Shown: piece by piece, positions 55,871-64,000 of the stretch
Position numbering within the stretch: the stretch's first letter is position 1
Layout: the number at the start of each line of letters is the position of its first letter
Origin: Marsupella aquatica
Taxonomy: Eukaryota > Marchantiophyta
Length of the DNA stretch: 64,000 nt
Direction: 5' to 3'
NCBI GenBank assembly: GCA_973895155.1
Contig: OZ316893.1
Span: 7,068,001-7,132,000 of the forward strand
Notes under the pieces: generated by a model
The model's database searches: none
Told to the model about the DNA's origin: nothing
Seen by the model: only the letters and a program-made list of their open reading frames with translations
Translations under genes and position numbers: made by a program

Positions 55871-58800
55871 AGTCCAGATATTGCCCTTTGCATTTCATCC
55901 AGTAACAACGGTGATGAATGGATTTTAGATTGTGCCTGTACCTATCATATTTTTTGTATGAAAGAGTTTTTTACTTCTTACTCAGTATCAACCGGTTCCA
56001 TGTTGATGGAGAATGATCATCCTTGTCAAATTGTTGGAATTGGATCCGTGAAAATTCGGATGTTTGATGGAGCTGTGCGAACAGTGAGTAATGTCAGACA
56101 CATACCTAACATGAAAAAAAACTTGATTTCTCTTGGAATGCTGGAAGCAAATGGATGTCGGTGGAGTTCTGCTGATGGTATTCTTCAAGTGTCAACCGGA
56201 GGCAAGGTTGTCATGAAGGGTAAGCAGCACAGAAATCTATATTTGTTGGAGGGCAATGTGATTTGTGAAGAAGCCAATGTAACTAGATCTCAAGGCGAGA
56301 TGACTCAGTTATGGCACTGCAGATTGGGACACATGAGTGAAAAGGGTTTGGCGGTACTTCACAGGAAAGGACTTCTTTCTAATTTGGAATCTACTAAGCT
56401 AGATTTTTGTGAACATTGTGTGCTTGGGAAGCAGCACAGGAGAACCTTTGGTGTTGGAACTCACAATACCAAAGCTATACTTGAGTATGTACATAGTGAT
56501 GTGTGGGGTCCAGCCCCAACTCCCTCATTTTCTGGAAAATTGTACTATATCAGGTTCATTGATAATTACTCACGGTATGTGTGGATCACATTTCTACACG
56601 CCAAGTCTGAATTTTTTGGCACTTTTAAGAAGTGGAAAGCCCAAATTGAGAATCAGACTGGATCCAAGGTGAGATATCTGCAATCAGATAACGGCAGGGA
56701 GTACAATTCAAGTAAATTTGAACTATATTGTGCAGAGCAAGGGATTACTTGTCATCTCACGACAATTTATACTCCTCAATAGAATGGTGTTTGTGAGTGG
56801 CTAAACCGAACACTATTGGAGCGATCGAGGAGTATGTTGAGCCAATCAGGTTTACCGCATGAATTTTGGGCTGAAGCTATAAATACGGCAACTTATTTGG
56901 TAAATCTTTCTCCTTCAAGTGCAATCAATTTCAAGACACCGTTTGAAATGAGCTATGGACGACACGCAGACTATCAGGTTTTGAGAGTCTTTGGAAGTGA
57001 TGCATATGCTCTCACACCTAAGCATAATCGATCTAAACTAGATTCTACTTCCAAGAAGTGTCTTTTTCTTGGTTATCAACCAGGTGTGAAAGGTTACAGG
57101 CTATCTCGGGGGTTTCACTTCCACAAAAATGGCATATCACGTGCGACGAAGGATAGGGTCATTTTATTGGTTCTAAGGGAAGACTTAAGAATTTTTGTAG
57201 AAGAATAATAGGGTCTTTTAAATTAAATTTTGAGACTTATAAGAACATTAGGGTATTTTTAATCCAATTTTTAGAATATTCCAAGAATATTCCAACTTTA
57301 TAGGGGTTAAAAAATAAAAAAATTTCCTTACATTTTAGGGGGTCCGAGGCCTAAAAACGTCGTAGGCGATGGGGAGGTCCCCATATAGTGAGACCCTCGA
57401 GCAGGCTATCGGATCCAGAAGCTTGTACATTGCTTGTCAGTAGAGATGTATCATTTAATGAATCCAGATCATCAAAGGAGGGGGAGAATGCTCAGGCCTC
57501 CCGTACTAACAAAGGTAAATCTCCTATCCTGGACCATGTTGTGGGGGAGATTGGTCATGAGAGTTTTCATGACATAAATGAAGGAGGTGCTCCGAGAATG
57601 GAGGTGGTTCCGGTATTGGAACAAGAGGAGCAGGTTTTTGTTGGAATACCTCAAATTCAACCGACAGAACAAGATCAACCAGAATTATCAGCTAGAAAAT
57701 CGAGACGTACTACTCGAGCTCCTACAATGTATGGACAATGGACAGATTCATCAAGGTTAGATGATGTTGACATTGCACCTGAAGATGATGATAGAGCACT
57801 GATCTTGGAAGAAGGAGAACCTTCTTCTTATCATGAGGCGTGCATTTTAGACGAGAAAGATGAATGGAATGCAGCGATGCAGAGGGAGTTGCAATCTTTA
57901 AGTGACAACAGAACATGGGAGCTGGTGCAGCTGCCAAGTGATCAACAAGTGGTGGATAGCAAGTGGATTTACAAGCTGAAGGACAACTCTTCAGATGGAG
58001 GAGACAAGATATACAAGGCAAGGCTTGTTGCCAAGGGATTCACTCAAGAGAAGGGAGTGGATTACAATGAGGTCTTCTCTCCAATTGCCAAGTATTCCAT
58101 GATATAAATTTTGTGTCAACTTGTTGTGTTTTTTGATCTGGTGTTAGATCAAATGGATGTTGTTACTGCTTTTCTCTATGGCACCTTGGAAGAACAAATT
58201 TTCATGAGGCAACCACTGGGCTTTGTGAAGAAGGGCCAAGAGAGTTTAATTTGCAGGTTGCTTAAGTCCTTGTATGGATTAAAGCAAGCTCCTCAACAGT
58301 GGAACAAGCGGTTTGATGATTTCATGCTTGCAGAAGGATTCACTAGGATGGTGTATGACCCTTGTGTGTATACGAAATCAATCAAGAATGGTGTGTTTGG
58401 TTTGCTCATTCTGGTGCTCTATGTGGATGACATGTTGATTGCGGCTAAGGATCAAACTGAGGTTGACAAACTCAAAGCAAAATTGAGTTTTGAATTTCGA
58501 ATGAAGGATCTTGGGAAAGCAAAAAGGATCTTAGGTATGGAGATTACGAGAAACTTTGAAACTGGACAATTGTGGCTGAATCAAGGCAAGTATGCTGAAA
58601 GGTACTTGCAAGATTCAACATGGAAAATTGTAAGCCAGTAAGTATTCCTTTGGCTCCACATTTCAAGTTATCATCGGCTTTCTGCCCCACGGATCTAGTG
58701 GAGAGAGGCTTGATGACTAAGGTTCCTTATGAGAAGGCAGTGAGCAGTCTAATGTATTTGATGACATGTACCAGGCCTGATCTAGCCCTAGCAATGGGCA

Positions 58801-59402
58801 AAGTGAGTAGATTCATGTCAAATCCAGGGAAGGTACATTGGGAGGCTGTGAAATGGATTATCAGGTATCTTAAAGGTACAATAGACTATGGTCTGTTGTT
58901 TGATAGTAAATCAAACAAAACCAAATCTTTGGTTGGCTATGTAGATTCTGACTATGGAGGCTGTCTGGAAATAAGGAGGTCAACGACTGCGTATGTGTTT
59001 ACTCTTGGAGGAGGATGCATAAGTTGGAGATCTACCTTACAGAAGTGTGTATCTCAGTCTATTACAAAAGCAGAATATGTTGCAGCATCAGAAGCAGGAA
59101 AGGAAGCAATTTGGTTGGATAAGCTGGTCACTGAGATGGGATTGGAGCATGGAAAAATGGCTCTTCATTGTGACAGCCAGAGTGCGCTTCACCTAGCTAT
59201 TAACCAGGTGATGGATAGCAGGGTGAAGTGCATTGACATCAGGTACCATTTTATTAGGCAAGCAATGTCTGATAAAATGTTTGAGCTAGTCAAGATTGAT
59301 GGAAAACTCAACCTGGCTGATGCTTTTACCAAAGTGATTCCTTGGAGAATTACTCAAGACACCGTGCTACTTTGCAGGTTTTGCATTTGCAGCACAAGTA
59401 GA
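55871..59402 (+). pseudogene. Pol of copia element D, broken and carrying a MITE
   Basis: In-frame continuation SPDIALCISSSNNGDEWILD leads to protease DCACTYHIF, with D-C-A as in A. Integrase (CEHCVLGKQHR, SDVWGPAPT), RT (YVDDMLIAAKD near 58420) and RNase H (VGYVDSDYGGCLEIRR, HCDSQSALHLAIN) are recognisable. Lesions: TAG 56780 (CAG in A), the MITE at 57105-57401, TAA 58105, a frameshift near 58600 and a one-base loss near 59343. Several residues differ from A throughout, so D is a sister lineage rather than a copy of A. Confidence 0.88.
57105..57401. mobile_element. 297-bp MITE with 8-bp target duplication
   Basis: Inserted in D's pol. Target duplication CAGGCTAT at 57097-57104 and 57402-57409. 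Terminal inverted repeats are CTCGGGGGTTTCACT and, complemented, CTCGAGGGTCTCACT (13 of 15 match). The interior is AT-rich and non-coding. The 8-bp duplication fits the hAT superfamily, but the TIR is not a typical hAT terminus. Confidence 0.88.
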
Positions 59403-59593
59403 ATAACTTAACAAGATGTGATTTTTGTATATGATTTACTCAATCCTGTTATGGCTACGGCTTAATTCTAGTTAACTCTTAGTTAACCTTAAATGGTTTT
59501 TAGGGGGACACCTATGGTTTTAGGTGATTGTCTAGAATTTCCCGCTGAGTATCTCATATGGATAGCAGAAATTGCAGTCCCCAAGACTAGAGT

Positions 59594-59605
59594 CAAGAGG
59601 GAGTT
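59594..59605 (+). promoter_or_regulatory. Polypurine tract of element D
   Basis: AAGAGGGAGTT-type purine run directly before the TGTTAAGG start of the 3' LTR. Confidence 0.75.
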
Positions 59606-59937
59606 TGTTAAGGATTGCTCTTAGTCTTGTGACTCAAAGGTTACGGCACTTAGGCTAACCACAGTTAGGGTCTTAGCTGAGGTTAGGTTAGTCGTGTGTG
59701 ACCTTGTATATACCAGGGCTAGTGTAAGCCACTGGTTAGTGGTGCTTACTCATTGTAACGGAGCAACTTGAGGAAGAGGGAGAGCATGTGTGTTTGTTTA
59801 CTCTTGAAGTAAAGCTTGAGTGTTCGTGTGGACGTAGCCTTGGAGAAGAGGTGAACCACGTAGAGATTGTGTCGATTACGTGTGCATGGAATAAGTCATG
59901 GTTGTATGGTCGTTGCGAATGACGTCTTAGTTCAACA
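59606..59937 (+). repeat. 3' LTR of element D
   Basis: 332 bp, the same length as the 5' LTR at 38467. About 8 substitutions are visible, mostly C/T or A/G. Confidence 0.93.
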
Positions 59938-59942
59938 ACCTC

Positions 59943-60590
59943 GAGAACCCATGACATCCCCAGACCCAGTTGAGCTCAAGAGGACGTAGCCCTCCTCAAA
60001 AGATTTTCAACGCACCCCAAGAAGTCCTCCAATAGACTTCCTGTTGGGAAGATATCGTTGTTTCCGTTTGGCGCTTTCCCTTAGTGTCGCGACCGCCATG
60101 GCTCACGACTTCGGCTCGCCCTTGGCCCCCAGGGAGACACCACTCCCCTCATATATGCTTTTGGAGACCTGCCACCCCAGACCAATTGTGGTCCCTAAAC
60201 ATTTGGCCTCCAACCCAGATCCTATCGCGCATAGTGGGCGCTACCAACTGGCAACGCCCATAACTTTCTCGTTAGGCGTCCGCAAGCGGAGTGCCTTAGC
60301 CCGTTGTGATCGGGCCGACCTAGTGCTCATGCCTAGGCCCTCAGGTCTCATTGCCGCTTGGGGTCTCCAATCGGCCAAACCCGGATCGGGCCCTAACTCA
60401 CGCCCCAAACATCCGTTGCCCATGGCGTCAACTCCATTGGCCTTGGGCCCAAGAGGAGCTCACACTCAAGCCCTCAAAACTCAAAGTCCGTCCGGGGGCC
60501 CAAACGGTCGACCTTGAGTCCGGCCCCTTTCCCCTTGACCCGACCAGCTCTCAGCTCGCCTAAGTCCTTAGTGTGTCTCACCTGTGACGC
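59943..60590 (-). repeat. R-family copy 2, proximal part
   Basis: The reverse complement matches copy 1 at 35929-36515 in order: ACACTAAGGACTTAG, GGACGGACTTTGAGTTTTGA, GAAAGTTATGGGCGTTG, CATATATGAGGGGAGTGGTG. It continues on the other side of element D at 38461. Confidence 0.82.
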
Positions 60591-60902
60591 CGATGACATG
60601 GTCCTTATTCTTTAATCTGATTAACTAAGTTGCTGTGTGCAAGGAGTAGCTATTGATATTGCATAACAATTAGGAAGATGGCAAGAATAAGGGCAATCAT
60701 GGCGTTAAGAGTAGGGAAATAAAAGCTATGTCGCGGGTGGTCGGCGACCATATCTCTTTCAATATGTCACCAAATCCAGATCTGTAAAGAGCATTGGAAA
60801 GATCTGGTCAAGGCGAGTAAAATCGATATAAAATACTCGAGAAACATAGGTGTATTAAGGAAAGATATGATCTTATTAGTGTGACGGGTTAGTGTGTAAC
60901 CC
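60591..60902. other. Gene-free stretch before the tandem array
   Basis: No gene or repeat is recognised. AT-rich parts alternate with short GATAT/GATC-rich sequence. Confidence 0.3.
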
Positions 60903-61130
60903 GGGATAGCGGATACGGATAGAGGTTAGCAGACACGGATAGCGGATACGGATAGAGGTTAGCGGACACGGATAGCGGATATGGATAGAGGTTAGCGGAC
61001 ATGGATAGCGGATACGGATAGAGGTTAGCGAACACGGATAGCGGATACGGATAGAGGTTAGCGGACACGGATAGCGGATAGCGAATAGAGGTTAGCGGAT
61101 ACAGATACCGGATAGTGGCTAGTGGCTAGC
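60903..61130. repeat. 33-bp tandem array
   Basis: About six copies of CACGGATAGCGGATACGGAT plus AGAGGTTAGCGGA, decaying into shorter GGATAGCGGATA motifs towards 61200. Both the 33-bp unit and a GGATAG-type sub-repeat are visible, so it grew from a short motif. Confidence 0.92.
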
Positions 61131-61200
61131 GGATTTAGATTGGGGTTAGACTAAACCCGGGACAACGGACACAGACAATAGATAGCGGACATTGGATGGC

Positions 61201-63049
61201 GGACAACGGACACAGATAGCGGCTTAGCCTGAAGCCACGGGTTAACTCTTCTAAGGTTAGATAGGATAGCTAGCCTAGCCAAACTCAGGTTAGCTATGTA
61301 ACTCGGGTTAGCGTAGCAATGAGTACCCCCTCTCGGTTGTGGGGGCATAACTTTCTATGTATTTGGCCAAATTGGCTATAATTGACCTCGTTGGAAAGAG
61401 GAGCTCAAGCCGCTTCCAACGCTGCTATCCACACAGCAAATGGTTGAATAGAGAAATCGGGAGAGGAGGCGCAAGCTCGCAAAAACCATGGAGGAGGGCC
61501 AAATCCGAAGTACATAGCCAATTCGAGATAGAAATAAAGTTGCGAGTTAGGGTTCAGTAGTTAGAGATAGTGGCGGCTCTGTTAGGGCTGGGATGGGGCT
61601 CCAGCAGCGTAGTATCCACCCATTTGGGCTCAGTATGAGAGTATATAGAGCAGCCCCCCGGTAGAGGCAAAGGGGGGGGGGGAACTTCAGTTGTGTGATC
61701 TCACGTAGACTGAGCAACAGGGAGGAGCTCTGTGCAAGCAAGACTGGACTTGGACGCTGCGTGTTGGGGAGAGCTTGGTTGTGCTATTACTCAGGGAGTA
61801 ATCAGCCAAGCTTCACAGCAACGGGTTGCTAGGTTTGCGAGCTGGATTGTGACTCTTTCTAGTGGGTAGCACAACTGGGTTCTTTTCCCCCGATACAGAG
61901 CCTTGGTGATAGGTGATGTATTGGTGATTGTAAACTATGGGGAGGATGTCAATTTGATTTGTGGTGAGCACATTAGGGAGGCTGAGACACTGATTGAGGG
62001 GCAGTAGGAGGAGCATTTACAGTTCAGTTTGGCAAGGCTACGTGATCCATGGGGAGTCCCGGCCTTTGTCTTGTGGAGAGCACTAAGGGATCTATGGCCA
62101 GAGCGGAGCTTGCAGGGCAAGCGTGAGGCCGGGCCTCATTGCAGTCTAGGATAGATCGTCGTTAGGCCTGGTACCAGCTTTGAAGTCGAGTCAACTGTGC
62201 ATGCGTAACTAGACGTTCTGAATTGGAGGTGTGAGATCTGTATGTGCCCCCAAGAATGAAGTGCAATGAAGGAGGTTGAGTTCAAGATTGAGTTTGCAAG
62301 GCAAGTACGGGATTGGTTTGAGTCCAATCTGCCGTCACAATCTGGAGTGAGCCGGGCTCAGGTTCAGGATTGAGCTTGCATGACAAGCACGGGGCTTGCA
62401 GGGCAAGCACGTCGCAATCTGGAGTAGGCAGCCTTCGGGCCTATTGTTCGGATCAAGTGTTCTCAATGAACTATTGTGCACATCGTTGAATCTAATTGAG
62501 TTTTCCTCTCAGGCCTCATTTCTCTCATGGATGTGTGTGTGTGTGAGGCAATCTGAGTGTATGATGGGACTAGCAGCGCCACTGAGAGGTGTACAGGGTG
62601 CATTGAAGCGGGCTGGGTGAGGACTGTCATAGCTCTGATTGCTGAGAGTGGAATGGCAGAGTGGTGGGGCAATGGCTTAGAAGTCCCTAAGCCGGGAATC
62701 AGTCAGGAGTCACTGGTTTATGGGTACATTCCGGCGGCGGAATAGAAACATACCTATGACAGTAAGCATACGTATAGACCTATGCGCACCGTAGCGCTAG
62801 GCCCTGTGTGTACGGGCCCGATATGAAGACCCCTTCTCACCAGAACTATCATGAGCGCAGATCTGATCCCCAACCTTGGTTCCTTGGGATTGAGCTTGGG
62901 TGATGTCGGGGGTGATGTGTGATAGAGTCTTGCTATGATAGTCTGGTGTTAAGGGCATAAATTGGTGTTTACCGGCCTTCACAACATCCCTTCGTGATCC
63001 TCAGGTACAAGGAGATGGTTTTGGCACCCATAGTGACGTTTTTGGTGTT
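61201..63049. other. Non-coding, LTR-like region
   Basis: No coding frame is recognised. GTATATAGAGCA near 61639 is TATA-like. Four loose copies of CTTGCAGGGCAAGCACG-type sequence occur between 62105 and 62412. A run of about 12 G lies at 61670-61681. The region may be leader or LTR of a decayed retrotransposon connected with the R family. Confidence 0.4.
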
Positions 63050-63432
63050 AAGACCCATGTCAATCGCGTGACATCACCCCCTTGGCTCCTTGCCTTCGCT
63101 AGTGCCACGTCTCATTGCCCACTAGTCTCCCCGTCCCTGGGCCCTCACTCCGTGTAAAAGAAGTGGACCCCCTGTGATCGGGCACTTTTCCTGTTTACCC
63201 CTTGTTATTTCTATTTTGCTATTAAAAGTTTCCTTATTACCGGTAATAATTATAATTATTAGTTCAAAATGAATAAAAATTACCCTTCAAGCTTTCACAC
63301 GTCCTCCATGTATTAGTTAAGACTGAGGGCCCAGGGCTCCCCATGCTAAGTCCTCCCCGGATGGCCTATCCGGGCCTGGACCATAAGGGAGCTCGGCGTC
63401 GGAGTTAAGGTAGTCAAGTTCCGTGACTTGAT
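63050..63432 (-). repeat. R-family fragment, minus orientation
   Basis: The reverse complement matches 37450-37640 (GGAACTTGACTACCTTAAC, CTCCCTTATGGTCCAGGCCC, ATCCGGGGAGGACTTAGCAT, GTGGGCAATGAGACGTGGCA). It stops where plus-oriented R resumes. Confidence 0.75.
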
Positions 63433-63760
63433 GCCATGGGCAACGGACACTTGGGGCGCGAGTTATGACCCGATCCGGGTTTGGCCGATCGGGGGCCTTG
63501 AGTGGCGATGAGATCTGAGGGCCTAGGCATGAGCACTGGGCCGGCCTGATCACAACGGGCTAAGGCACTTTGCTTGCGGACGCATAACTAGGAAGTTATG
63601 GGCATTGTCAGTTGGTGGCGCGCCTAGACATGCGAGATAGGGTCCGGGTTAGGGACCAAAAGTTTGGGGACCAAAGTTGGTCCGGGGGTGGCAGGTCTCC
63701 AAAAGCATATATGAGGGGAGTTGTGTCTCCTTGGGGGCTAAAAGCCAGGTTCCATGGGCC
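63433..63760 (+). repeat. R-family fragment, plus orientation
   Basis: Begins GCCATGGGCAACGGACACTT, exactly the sequence that follows GGAGTTGAC in an uninterrupted R copy (complement of 60410-60440). It runs through ACTAGGAAGTTATGGGCATT and CATATATGAGGGGAGTTGTG. Confidence 0.8.
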
Positions 63761-64000
63761 AGGGGTAGGGAGTACGGTCACTCCCTCTGACATCCCCTAG
63801 GGCCCAAATACACCGTATGCCAAGGTGTATACAATATTTTAAATATATGAATTTTGACTCAGGAGCCAATGAGAATGCCTTGTATCGTTCGTATACAGGG
63901 GCAGGGGGTACCCCTGAAGTTTAAGAGGGAGTGTGAGGGAAAATCATACTCCTTGATATAGTATTTGTACACCCTTCAGTCCCTGGAAAAGCTGCAATCT
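63761..64000. other. Window end, no gene
   Basis: AT-rich sequence with no recognisable gene. GGTGTATACAATATTTTAAA at about 63820-63840 and a CGTATACAGGGGCAGGGGGT run are noted without interpretation. Confidence 0.3.

Larger units (their letters stand above)
38467..59937 (+). mobile_element. Copia element D with nested elements C, B and a MITE
   Basis: Outer element of the nest. The 332-bp LTRs at 38467-38798 and 59606-59937 differ at about 8 positions (about 2.4%). The near target duplication is ATCTC (38462-38466) versus ACCTC (59938-59942). Flanking R-family sequence is continuous across it. Leader, gag and pol are related to element A but clearly diverged. Its leader is interrupted between about 39128 and 53400 by the block holding gypsy element C, itself interrupted by copia B. 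D's genes carry several stops and frameshifts plus a 297-bp MITE, so it is inactive. Confidence 0.85.

Overview
This is nuclear DNA from a transposon-rich plant-lineage (streptophyte) genome. Three things show this: spliced GT-AG genes, Ty1/copia elements primed by initiator-Met tRNA, and two plant-type host genes (an LRR-extensin and an ACT-domain Raf-like kinase). A Ty3/gypsy element carrying a cytosine-5 DNA methyltransferase points towards a charophyte alga or an early land-plant lineage, because such elements have been reported from charophytes and dinoflagellates. The species cannot be fixed from the sequence.

Layout. 1-5542: LTR-like tandem repeats, an unknown minus-strand exon, a two-exon PIF/Harbinger transposase (2412-3990, minus) and an adjacent gene broken by a 97-bp duplication with a hairpin. 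5543-12145: copia element A, complete, with 475-bp LTRs and the 5-bp target duplication AATAC. 12146-21100: mostly non-coding, with a 1.2-kb foldback repeat (about 14740-15960) and a decayed copia relic. 22041-24973: two-exon LRX-type cell-wall gene. 26909-33141 (minus): a complete 16-exon STY-type kinase gene of 590 codons. 33142-38461: repeats, a possible SINE, and copies of a dispersed family called R here.

38467-59937 is a nest. Copia element D (332-bp LTRs) sits inside a reverse-oriented R copy. D contains gypsy element C (gag-protease-methyltransferase-RT-RNase H-integrase-PHD). C's gag is split by copia element B (41177-46013, target duplication ATCAC). A 297-bp MITE also sits in D's pol. 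59943-64000 holds the rest of the R copy, a 33-bp tandem array and further rearranged R pieces.

The most notable system is element C, which combines retrotransposition enzymes with a DNA methyltransferase and a PHD-like chromatin reader. B, C and D have been inactivated repeatedly by CAG-to-TAG changes, as expected from deamination of methylated CHG sites. Both copia lineages keep one in-frame UGA between gag and pol and a D-C-A protease motif in place of D-S/T-G.
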